Part shown: positions 7,505 to 14,402 of the stretch, piece after piece
How positions within the stretch are numbered: the first letter of the stretch is position 1
Layout of the letters: each line of letters opens with the position of its first letter
Source: Clostridia bacterium
GTDB lineage: Bacteria > Bacillota > Clostridia > Oscillospirales > CAG-382
Direction: 5' to 3'
DNA: 54,427 nt
Assembly: GCA_017561145.1 (NCBI GenBank)
Contig: JAFZDO010000022.1
Location: 1 to 54,427 of the forward strand
The notes under the pieces: model-generated
What the model was told of the DNA's origin: nothing
Databases searched by the model: none
Seen by the model: the letters and a program-made list of their open reading frames with translations, nothing else
Program-made: the position numbers and the translations under genes

Positions 7505-8347
7505 ATGAAAACAGGATTGGTACTGGAGGGCGGCGGATTCCGCGGAATCTATACCGCAGGCGTGCTTGACGTTTTTCTTGAGCACGGAATCAGCTTCGAC
7601 GGCGTCATCGGCGTTTCCGCGGGCACCGCGCACGGATGCTCTTATCTTTCCGGTCAAAAGGGAAGAAGCATCGATTATTACACCAAATATTGCGACGATC
7701 CGCGCTTTGTGAGCTTTAAAAACTTTATCAAAACGGGAAACATCGTCGGCGTTCAGTTCGCATATCACGATCTGCCCGAAAGGCTCGTGCCCTATGATTT
7801 CGAAGCGTTCAAGGCGCAGAAAAGCGAATTTTACGTTACCGTAAGCAATCTTGAAAGCGGCAAAGCCGAATATATCAAGATCAACGATATGCTTACCGAA
7901 ATCGATTATCTTCGCGCATCGGCGTCGCTTCCTTATTTTTCCCGTATTGTCGAGCTTAATAACAAAAAATACCTCGACGGCGGCTGTTGCGACGGCATTC
8001 CGATAAAGGCGTTCCGTGAAATGGGGTACAAAAAGAACGTCGTGGTGCTTACACGGCACGACGGTTTTGCAAAAAAGAAGGAGCACGGTCTTTTTGCAAA
8101 GCTGAAATACCGAAAGTATCCTAATTTCGTCAATGCATTGCTTCAACTTCACGAAAGATACAACAAAACGCTCGAATATATCCGCGAGCTTGAAAAAAGC
8201 GGCGAGATTTTCGTTATCCGCCCAAGCGAGGAATTAAAAATCGGCAGAACGGAGCACGACGTAGGCAAGGTCAGAGCCACATACGAAATCGGCGTTCGCG
8301 ATGCCGAACGGATTATCGAGGAAGTTAAGAAATGGCTTGACAAATAA
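7505..8347 (+). CDS. Patatin-like phospholipase (RssA/YjjU type)
   Basis: This 280-residue protein contains all patatin signatures: oxyanion loop EGGGFRG (residues 8-14), nucleophile elbow GVSAG with Ser38, and the catalytic Asp in YLDGG near residue 157. These enzymes hydrolyse acyl ester bonds of phospholipids with a Ser-Asp dyad. No signal peptide is present, so it acts on the cytoplasmic side. The ATG at 7505 follows GAGG. The -35 box of the next gene overlaps the last codons of this one, so the two are adjacent but separately promoted. Confidence 0.92.
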   Translation: MKTGLVLEGGGFRGIYTAGVLDVFLEHGISFDGVIGVSAGTAHGCSYLSGQKGRSIDYYTKYCDDPRFVSFKNFIKTGNIVGVQFAYHDLPERLVPYDFEAFKAQKSEFYVTVSNLESGKAEYIKINDMLTEIDYLRASASLPYFSRIVELNNKKYLDGGCCDGIPIKAFREMGYKKNVVVLTRHDGFAKKKEHGLFAKLKYRKYPNFVNALLQLHERYNKTLEYIRELEKSGEIFVIRPSEELKIGRTEHDVGKVRATYEIGVRDAERIIEEVKKWLDK

Positions 8348-8364
8348 CCTTAAAAGGGTATAAT
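8337..8364 (+). promoter_or_regulatory. Promoter of the SGNH/discoidin lipoprotein gene
   Basis: TTGACA (8337-8342) lies inside the end of the patatin gene, followed by a 16-nt spacer and TATAAT (8359-8364). A GGAGG precedes the ATG at 8394. Confidence 0.85.
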
Positions 8365-8393
8365 AATTAGCATACAATAAAACGGAGGACACT

Positions 8394-9986
8394 ATGAAAA
8401 GAATTATTTGTTTGATAGTTGCGGCACTTCTTTTGCTGTCGCTTTCGGCATCGTTTATCGGATGTGAGGATGAAACTGTTGAAGAATCTTCCCAAGCGGC
8501 TGAAAGCAAGACCGAATCGAGCTTGACCGAGGAAAGCAAGCTTGATGAATCGAGCACAGTGACCGAAAATTCAAGCATCGCCGAATCGAGCGTTGCTGAT
8601 GAATCTACCGAATCAAGCGTTTCCGAGGAATCGAGTGAGCCCGAGGAATCGAGTGAGCCCGAGGAATCGAGTGAACCCGAAGAATCGAGTGAACCCGAAG
8701 AATCGAGCGAGCCCGAGGAATCCAGCGAACCCGAAGAATCAAGTGAGCCCGAGGAATCGAGCGAACCGGAGGTAAAACCCGTGACTTCCATTAAAGACGA
8801 TCCTAATTATAAAAACGTAGCTCTTAACAAGGTATACACCAAGTCTCCCGTTAATTCGAACTACCCCGATGAAGGAAACAAGTCGATGACCGACGGAAAG
8901 ATTGCAACCGGCAATTATTCCGATGCCGCGTTTATGGGTATAAACTCTACCAACATCGATTTCTACCGTTTCAACGGCTATACTTACATAAGAGTTGACC
9001 TCGGCGCAGTTTACGAGCTTGACAAGTTTGTTGCTCAGGTAGCTACCGACAAATTTGCGGGCGCCGGCATCTATACCCCCGAAATGGTACAGATCAGAGT
9101 TTCCAACGACGGAAACGAATGGTACAAGGCAGGCACCGTTACCAATAAGAGAGTAAGCGACACCAACGTTCTCGCAAGCACGCTTGAGCTTGAAGAAACC
9201 GTTACCGCGCGTTACGTTGAATACCGTCTCGTGGTCGGCGCTCCCGGTTGGGTGTTCGTTTGCGAGGTTGAAGCATACGGTATCAAGGCCGAAAAGGCAA
9301 AGGCATACCCCAAGGAAGACGTTATCAACGTTCTTATGATCGGTAACAGCACCACCTATTACTACAGCGTTCCCGACAAGCTCACCCTGATCGCAGAATC
9401 TGCCGGTCTTAAGATCGACGCTACCTACTGCACCATCGGCAGTGCATATCTTTCCTACTTTGCGGATGCAACCTCTACCCACGGCAAGCTCTTGAACGAA
9501 AAGCTCGCCGAAAAGAAATACGATTATATCGTTCTTCAGGACAACAGTAACGCAGACTATGCCGACGTTAAGGCGGGTATGGATAAGCTCGTTCCCATTC
9601 TTAAGCAATCTCAGCCTCAGGCAGAATTGTTGCTTTACGAACGCTATTCCTCCAACTCCGATCCCAAGCAGCGTCCCGTAAGCGGCAGAAGATTGCATAA
9701 CTCTTACACCCAGATCGCAAAGGACTTCAATATCGAAAAGCACGCTCACGTTTCGGATGCGTTCCTTCTTTGCTATGAAAAGTATCCTTCGATCGAGCTT
9801 CACCACTCCGATAATTCTCACCACTCCCACGCAGGCGCATACCTTATCGGCTTGGTATTGGCTTACGAATTCCTCGATATCAACCCCGATGACGTAACCT
9901 ATACCGCAAATCTTGACGATGCGACTGTTAAGGCACTTAAAGAAATCGCAAAGCTTGCCTGCACCGAAGGTTATCCCTTCAAATAA
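8394..9986 (+). CDS. Surface lipoprotein with discoidin-like domain and SGNH/DUF4886-type hydrolase domain
   Basis: This 530-residue protein starts with a signal peptide and Cys (SASFIGC), consistent with lipid anchoring. Residues ~25-125 are a Ser/Glu/Pro tether containing seven EPEESS units. Residues ~135-300 are an F5/8C-like beta-sandwich (NVALNKVYTKSPVNS, YTYIRVDLGAVYELD, a late FVCEVEAYGI). Residues ~310-530 are an SGNH hydrolase fold: block I MIGNSTTYYY, block III QDNSN, block V DNSHHSHAGAYL. Likely a cell-surface carbohydrate or acyl esterase with a glycan-binding module; substrate unknown. A strong promoter and RBS precede it, and the terminator following it is one of two near-identical copies. 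Confidence 0.82.
   Translation: MKRIICLIVAALLLLSLSASFIGCEDETVEESSQAAESKTESSLTEESKLDESSTVTENSSIAESSVADESTESSVSEESSEPEESSEPEESSEPEESSEPEESSEPEESSEPEESSEPEESSEPEVKPVTSIKDDPNYKNVALNKVYTKSPVNSNYPDEGNKSMTDGKIATGNYSDAAFMGINSTNIDFYRFNGYTYIRVDLGAVYELDKFVAQVATDKFAGAGIYTPEMVQIRVSNDGNEWYKAGTVTNKRVSDTNVLASTLELEETVTARYVEYRLVVGAPGWVFVCEVEAYGIKAEKAKAYPKEDVINVLMIGNSTTYYYSVPDKLTLIAESAGLKIDATYCTIGSAYLSYFADATSTHGKLLNEKLAEKKYDYIVLQDNSNADYADVKAGMDKLVPILKQSQPQAELLLYERYSSNSDPKQRPVSGRRLHNSYTQIAKDFNIEKHAHVSDAFLLCYEKYPSIELHHSDNSHHSHAGAYLIGLVLAYEFLDINPDDVTYTANLDDATVKALKEIAKLACTEGYPFK
8637..8762 (+). repeat. In-frame 18-bp tandem repeat encoding EPEESS
   Basis: Seven consecutive 18-nt units (consensus GARCCCGARGAATCGAGY) encode EPEESS in the surface tether; an eighth is partial. 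Units differ mainly at third codon positions. Copy number may vary by slippage without frameshifting. Confidence 0.9.
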
Positions 9987-9990
9987 ACAA

Positions 9991-10046
9991 TAAACGGTAA
10001 AGAAAAACCCGTCGGATAATTTGTCCGACGGGTTTTTGCTGTAAGG
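9991..10046. repeat. Direct repeat copy 1 (terminator-bearing), left border of the low-GC island
   Basis: This 56-nt stretch begins TAAACGGTAAAG and ends TTTTTGCTGTAAGG. It recurs at 12982-13038, identical except for one extra T. Each copy contains the same hairpin terminator. Confidence 0.9.
10003..10037. terminator. Bidirectional terminator after the SGNH lipoprotein gene
   Basis: CCCGTCGGA / TCCGACGGG 9-bp stem, 7-nt loop, flanked by A5 and T5. It ends the plus-strand gene at 9986 and can also stop minus-strand transcription from the island. Confidence 0.88.
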
Positions 10047-10129
10047 AGGGGCATTTATGTTTTTGCGGAACATTCGGGATTAAACTAGGATTAAGCTATA
10101 AAAGCATCTTGAAACAGTATATGTTAACG

Positions 10130-10651
10130 TTATATATCTGTTTTCTTATTTTGAAAATCGATTGCGCTTTCTTCGTTTCGCAATGTTATATCCGACGAAA
10201 AATCCATGTATATTTTTTCCTTCACTAAAGGCAACTGTGCAGGCAAGGCAAAGACTCGATAAGCGAGCAAAGCACTTAAAAGTACGTCAAAAATCAAAGA
10301 TACTTGCCATATTACTCCGGAGCATTCAAACAGAAGTTGGAACTTTTCAAAGGCTCCGCTCGAATAACAACAAAACATACAAACGATGTCGGCAAGATAA
10401 ATGGCAATTGAGACCGCAGAAAACGCCTTATTCTTATAAAGCACAAAAGGAAGCAACCATAACCATTGTTCGAGAAAATAAATTCCGAACAAAAGAGCTG
10501 CATTTTCGCTTGACACACCAAACGCAATATGAAGAATACTGATGTTATTTGCCGTCACCGTATTAAATCCAAGAACAGTAGTAAACATAAGGATTAAATA
10601 GCTAATAACCAATATCGAAAAGGCACTGTTTAGCATTGTGTATTTTTTCAT
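10130..10651 (-). CDS. Small polytopic membrane protein of unknown function
   Basis: A 173-residue protein with about four hydrophobic segments and a charged cytosolic tail (KEKIYMDFSS onward). I do not recognise the family. The ATG at 10651 is favoured because GGAGG sits 8 nt upstream; an in-frame extension to 10666 has no site. It is AT-rich compared with flanking genes and is the last gene of a minus-strand array in the low-GC island. Its leader, ribosome site and first codons (MKKYTMLN) recur upstream of the neighbouring gene, where they now encode only 13 residues. Confidence 0.6.
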   Translation of the reverse strand: MKKYTMLNSAFSILVISYLILMFTTVLGFNTVTANNISILHIAFGVSSENAALLFGIYFLEQWLWLLPFVLYKNKAFSAVSIAIYLADIVCMFCCYSSGAFEKFQLLFECSGVIWQVSLIFDVLLSALLAYRVFALPAQLPLVKEKIYMDFSSDITLRNEESAIDFQNKKTDI

Positions 10652-10711
10652 AATAAAATCCTCCAAAAATTTAATGTCTTGTCACACGGCGGACGGTTTA
10701 GATCCGCCGTG
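10641..10711 (-). repeat. Hairpin plus leader/start module, copy A
   Basis: Read on the minus strand: a 9-bp hairpin (CACGGCGGA / TCCGCCGTG, 10685-10711), a short linker, then AAATTTTTGGAGGATTTTAT and the ATG of the membrane-protein gene. Copy B lies at 11543-11628. The hairpin has no T run, so it is not an ordinary intrinsic terminator. Confidence 0.8.
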
Positions 10712-10744
10712 GGAAACAACGCATATTTGAGATATAAAATATTT

Positions 10745-11512
10745 CTAAATTTCTAGTTCTAATACAAAAATGCTTTCATTATATATACATATTATCTTTT
10801 TTGATTGCTCCAATATAAACGCAATATTGAATTTCAAGCTACATTCGTGCACATAAAAATTATAGTCAAATTCACTATTTGAAATTTTATAAGCAATACC
10901 CTCGCTCGATTCCAAACCATTAAGAACGCTGTTAAAGCCATCCACAATTATTACGTTATCGTCGATAATATTGCTGAAAATATCTTCGAAAACCGTTTCG
11001 TCAAGAATACCGTTTAAGCATCCATACATCGGAGCTATTGATAAATCATTTTTTGTAACCTCGCCTGCATTAAACTTGTACACCGTAAATAAGGCGTTTA
11101 AACTTTCCTTAATAAAGTTATCATTGCACTTGCTTTTGATATACGGTTGACCGACATCACGAAACAATTCACAATCCGGTGCAAACTCAACACACTTTAT
11201 AAGTGCAGGATAGCAATGTTGGGTGCATCTGCATGTGCAATATTTATCGTTTTGAAGCAAATTTATACGAAGGAAATATAAGCAATTCAGGCATTTAATA
11301 TCTACTTTGCTTTTTGTTTCAAGCTCAGACAACGATAAGATAAAGGGTTTCTCGCATTTTACGTAAGCATTAGTTACACCCCGAAGAAAATCTTCTCTTA
11401 ACAGTTGCGTTTTGTAACATAAAACATATCTTTCGTCATCAATTTTAGGAAGAATTTGTTCTGCGACAAAAATGCAGTCGTTTTCTTTATATAAACAACC
11501 TATATTTATCAT
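10745..11512 (-). CDS. Cysteine-rich hypothetical protein
   Basis: A 255-residue, mostly soluble protein with a central Cys cluster (CLNCLYF, then CTCRCTQHC) that could bind a metal or form disulphides. No signal peptide, no family recognised. The ATG at 11512 has a perfect AAGGAGC 6 nt upstream; that ribosome site lies inside a 13-codon upstream ORF whose stop is 1 nt before this ATG. The gene is strongly AT-rich, unlike genes outside the island, suggesting transfer. It lies between two copies of the hairpin/leader module. Confidence 0.6.
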   Translation of the reverse strand: MINIGCLYKENDCIFVAEQILPKIDDERYVLCYKTQLLREDFLRGVTNAYVKCEKPFILSLSELETKSKVDIKCLNCLYFLRINLLQNDKYCTCRCTQHCYPALIKCVEFAPDCELFRDVGQPYIKSKCNDNFIKESLNALFTVYKFNAGEVTKNDLSIAPMYGCLNGILDETVFEDIFSNIIDDNVIIVDGFNSVLNGLESSEGIAYKISNSEFDYNFYVHECSLKFNIAFILEQSKKIICIYNESIFVLELEI

Positions 11513-11513
11513 A

Positions 11514-11555
11514 TTAGCTCCTTAAGGCTATGTTTAACGTTGTGTGTTTTTTCAT
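11514..11555 (-). CDS. 13-residue upstream ORF (leader peptide or decayed gene start)
   Basis: TTTTTGGAGGATTTTATT precedes ATG at 11555, encoding MKKHTTLNIALRS then TAA. The peptide resembles the start of the membrane protein at 10651 (MKKYTMLNSAF). The stop is 1 nt from the start of the 10745-11512 gene and the ORF contains that gene's ribosome site, so reading it would couple or control downstream initiation. It may be a functional leader peptide or the residue of a duplicated gene. Confidence 0.5.
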   Translation of the reverse strand: MKKHTTLNIALRS

Positions 11556-11628
11556 AATAAAATCCTCCAAAAATTTACATTAAGCGCCATATCTTGTCCC
11601 ACGGCGGACGGTTTAGATCCGCCGTGGG
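11543..11628 (-). repeat. Hairpin plus leader/start module, copy B
   Basis: Read on the minus strand: an 11-bp hairpin (CCCACGGCGGA / TCCGCCGTGGG, 11598-11628), a linker 13 nt longer than in copy A, then the same GGAGG leader and an ATGAAAAAA start. Loop and stem bases match copy A at 10641-10711; copy B's stem is extended by 2 bp. Confidence 0.8.
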
Positions 11629-11639
11629 GTTGTTAATTG

Positions 11640-12599
11640 TCACGGCAATACAATTTTCGGAAAAGCTTCTTTTATCAAATCCAAAACAAACTTTTCCTCG
11701 TCCGCCCATTGTTTTGGAATATCATTGAAATTGTTCGTATAAACGCAATCCCAAAAAGGCTTGTATATACGATTTTGCTCATCGGGAATTGATTCGATTG
11801 CGCTCTTTGAATCATCTAAAGCTTTTTCGATACATTGCGGAGAAAAGCGCAGAACTCTATCTTCAGCAAAACCGTACATTTGAACCAGTTCCATATCCGC
11901 TTCTTCGCGTTGCTGATAATATTTGCCTAAATCATATTTTTCCCAATCAACAAATTGGTTTTTCAATATATCGACAGCTTTATCCACAGAAGATCTTCTT
12001 AAATACTCAACGCCGTATTTAGAATTTCCGTCGCAATACGCCTTATAAGAAAGAACCATCCAATTCAACATCGGTTTTCTTTTGCCCATAAATAACGACC
12101 TGTCTTGTAAACGGGTTTCAATGAAATAGATGTATGAATCAAAATCGACGGTTTCGTTAAGAATCGGAAGATAATCTCTTTCAAAAACTTCGGCAGCCTT
12201 CTGCATATTTGCGATACATTTTTCTACTTCTTTGCCCTCGATATACTCTGCAGGAAAATATGTAATGTCATTTTCAACACCGTCCTTCAAAGCGGAACCG
12301 AAACCATCTTCGATATAATCGACGTAAGGGAATTCCGAAAAATCGTTAAAGCCAAGCCGATGTTCCCCGCGAAATTCCTTTTTCATGGATTCGAAAAACG
12401 TTCTACCGCGCTCGATAGCCATCGTAGCAGCCGGCGCTATATTCATTTCAAAGCTGTACATAGGTGAAGAAGCTTCTAAAAACAAGCTTTGAACTATATT
12501 TTCTCCGATAACGCGAATAAAGGTCTTGTTTTTATAAACAAATCCGTGCGGTTTGAGCACTTCCGAAAATGCATCTTGAAATATTTTTGTCTTTTTCAT
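11640..12599 (-). CDS. DUF4304-like hypothetical protein
   Basis: A 319-residue soluble protein. Its start (FQDAFSEVLKPHGFVYKNK, then TFIRVIGENIVQSL) resembles DUF4304 proteins, a group of unknown function often found in accessory regions. The second half is helical and charged with no catalytic motif I recognise. I favour the ATG at 12599 (MKKTKIFQDAF) with AAGAGA about 8 nt upstream; in-frame extensions to 12623 or 12632 lack a site. AT-rich; first gene of the island's minus-strand array. Confidence 0.6.
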   Translation of the reverse strand: MKKTKIFQDAFSEVLKPHGFVYKNKTFIRVIGENIVQSLFLEASSPMYSFEMNIAPAATMAIERGRTFFESMKKEFRGEHRLGFNDFSEFPYVDYIEDGFGSALKDGVENDITYFPAEYIEGKEVEKCIANMQKAAEVFERDYLPILNETVDFDSYIYFIETRLQDRSLFMGKRKPMLNWMVLSYKAYCDGNSKYGVEYLRRSSVDKAVDILKNQFVDWEKYDLGKYYQQREEADMELVQMYGFAEDRVLRFSPQCIEKALDDSKSAIESIPDEQNRIYKPFWDCVYTNNFNDIPKQWADEEKFVLDLIKEAFPKIVLP

Positions 12600-12632
12600 T
12601 ATGTTCTCTTTTTGACCTTTCATTATATACAT

Positions 12633-12770
12633 GTTGTTACTTGCCGGTTTGTCTATTAATATTTTTATTATTTTTTGAAAATATTGCTATTAATATGTTG
12701 TATACGCAGCTTGTTCATTGCGATTTTGCGTGATTTCTTTTGTTTTCTGCTCTCCGCTTATTCGACATGC
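12633..12770. other. AT-rich intergenic stretch without a recognised feature
   Basis: Between the DUF4304-like gene and the candidate small-RNA terminator I see no ORF, tRNA or clear promoter; the promoter for the minus-strand array should lie here but no good -35/-10 pair stands out. Confidence 0.4.
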
Positions 12771-12808
12771 AAAAAAGCCCAAACTCACCCCTTGGGGAAG
12801 TTCGGACC
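12771..12808 (-). terminator. Terminator of the candidate small RNA
   Basis: Minus-strand stem GTCCGAACTTCCCC / GGGGTGAGTTTGGGC (one wobble pair, short loop) followed by TTTTTT. Confidence 0.8.
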
Positions 12809-12913
12809 TTCAAAACGATTTATATTAACTTCGTGATTCGTTAATTTCCTTTTTTTCATCATAGCAGTGTTTTAATCTGTCTTACTATTAACTTCGGCAG
12901 GATTCTCCGTTGC
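12771..12913 (-). ncRNA. Candidate small RNA (~140 nt) with its own promoter and terminator
   Basis: A perfect-consensus minus-strand promoter (12920-12948) directs a transcript of about 140 nt ending in a strong hairpin and T6 at 12771-12808. The body carries two copies of CGAAGTTAATA and an ATTAAC/GTTAAT self-complementary pair. A 25-codon frame (MMKKRKLTNHEVN..., ending TGA in the terminator stem) exists but has no Shine-Dalgarno, so RNA function is more likely than peptide. No known sRNA family recognised (not tmRNA, 6S-like or SRP-like by eye). Confidence 0.55.
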
Positions 12914-12919
12914 ACTAAC

Positions 12920-12948
12920 ATTATACATAAAACAGCGTTGCATGTCAA
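12920..12948 (-). promoter_or_regulatory. Perfect-consensus promoter of the candidate small RNA
   Basis: Minus strand TTGACA (12943-12948), 17-nt spacer, TATAAT (12920-12925): six of six in both hexamers. No protein gene with a ribosome site follows before a terminator. Confidence 0.9.
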
Positions 12949-12981
12949 GAGGGCGGCTTTTTTCGTAATAACATCGGGGTT

Positions 12982-13038
12982 TAAACGGTAAAGAAAAACC
13001 CGTCGGATAATTTGTCCGACGGGTTTTTTGCTGTAAGG
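12982..13038. repeat. Direct repeat copy 2 (terminator-bearing), right border of the low-GC island
   Basis: Same sequence as 9991-10046 plus one T. It contains a hairpin terminator (12994-13029) that ends the minus-strand gene stopping at 13043 in reverse orientation. Confidence 0.9.
12994..13029. terminator. Bidirectional terminator after the secreted protein of the two-component locus
   Basis: CCCGTCGGA / TCCGACGGG stem with A5 on one side and T6 on the other, 14 nt beyond the stop at 13043. Confidence 0.88.
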
Positions 13039-13042
13039 CACG

Positions 13043-14332
13043 CTATTTGTATTTCTCGATCAACGAAACGATGAATTCGTTTTCTTCGGAAGTGAGGGTG
13101 AGGTATCTTCCGGTTTCGGTGTTATATAATGCTCCGTTATAGTAATTGATTCCGCATTGGTCAACGGTAAATCTTGCTGTGATGTCGCCGACGTGGATGC
13201 CGTAGCTCCATTCTTTTCCGTTGTCGAGAATCGCTTTGATGCTGTCGAATTCTTCCTTTGTAACCTCGTGACGTTCAGCGCCTAAATGGGGGAAACCGAT
13301 CGACACGGTGATGCTTTCTATCGGGAAGGAGTGGATGCGGTCGAAATATCCTTCGGGCTTTGCTGCAGCCAATTCGGGAGTGGGGTAAAGACGGTCGCGG
13401 CTGTCAGCGGCTTGGGTAACGATATCGATAGTGTAGGAGTTGACGAACATATTATCGCCTTCAAGCGGCATATCGATCACGAGCATAGGCGCCGAAAGCG
13501 AATTGCCTTCAAAATCGAAATTCTGCTCGATTCCGCGGTGAGCAAGCTCCGCCGCCATATCCTCATCTGCCCATTTGATATAGTTGTTCATAAGGGTATT
13601 GTTGTAATCTGCGCCGATCTCGCTTCCGTTGTCAAAGGCAAGGAGGAAGATGCGCTTGTTTACGAAATAAACCGAATCGTTGGTGATCCAAGGAGTTCCG
13701 TCGGATTCTTTCGATTCAAGACGCTTGTCGCCCTCGAAAAGAATCAAAAATTCGGATTCGGCTTTTTCGGGAATGCAAAGATGACCGGTATACATCGAAA
13801 CGAATCCCGAATCGTGCAAATACAGGCGGTAGAGAATAAGCGAATAGATATCTCTTACCGTTTTGCTGTAATCGTTTTCATCGGGAACGATGATTCCGCT
13901 GTTTCCGCCGAGATAAAACTCAAGGCCGAGAAGATCGATCATTTCGCTTTTTATAACGATTTCTTCGTATTGCGAATACATTCCGATCGTATCGTTGATA
14001 AGGTAAAGAGCTTCCTCATAGGAAAGAGCGTTTCTTTTGCCCTCGTTACGAACGGCTAAAAGAGCTTCATACTGTTCGTCAGAGAAAAGAATTGCTGTTT
14101 TGCCGTCATTTTCAACCGAAATAAATTCGTTGAATTTTGCTTGCATATCCGATTGCGATTCGGGTGCGGTTTCCAATTCAACCGACGGAATTGCGCTTTC
14201 GAATTCATCGGGAACGAATTCTTTTTCTGTGTCCGAAACATCGGACATCGCGAACGCGGTGACCGAAAAGAGGAGCGTTGCCGCAATCACCATACAAAAG
14301 GCGATCGCCGCGATTTTTTTGTTGTTTTTCAT
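13043..14332 (-). CDS. Secreted or membrane-tethered protein of unknown function downstream of a sensor kinase
   Basis: A 429-residue protein with a basic N-terminus and hydrophobic signal segment (KKIAAIAFCMVIAATLLFSV). The mature part is acidic with no transmembrane segment and no family I recognise. The ATG at 14332 has GGAGGT 7 nt upstream; the same frame extends to 14503 but that part overlaps the kinase gene and has no site. It lies 70 nt after the kinase gene with no terminator between, so it is probably co-transcribed and may be an extracellular partner or output of the system. Confidence 0.72.
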   Translation of the reverse strand: MKNNKKIAAIAFCMVIAATLLFSVTAFAMSDVSDTEKEFVPDEFESAIPSVELETAPESQSDMQAKFNEFISVENDGKTAILFSDEQYEALLAVRNEGKRNALSYEEALYLINDTIGMYSQYEEIVIKSEMIDLLGLEFYLGGNSGIIVPDENDYSKTVRDIYSLILYRLYLHDSGFVSMYTGHLCIPEKAESEFLILFEGDKRLESKESDGTPWITNDSVYFVNKRIFLLAFDNGSEIGADYNNTLMNNYIKWADEDMAAELAHRGIEQNFDFEGNSLSAPMLVIDMPLEGDNMFVNSYTIDIVTQAADSRDRLYPTPELAAAKPEGYFDRIHSFPIESITVSIGFPHLGAERHEVTKEEFDSIKAILDNGKEWSYGIHVGDITARFTVDQCGINYYNGALYNTETGRYLTLTSEENEFIVSLIEKYK

Positions 14333-14402
14333 TTCTGTACCTCCGTAAAGTGTTACGGGTATTTTAAAGGCGGTTTTTAAACGAAATATCTTCAAAATAT
14401 AA

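Noticed and set aside
12859-13041. 60-codon minus-strand frame between the candidate sRNA promoter and the right island repeat
   Set aside because: It overlaps the terminator repeat and the promoter, and has no ribosome site.
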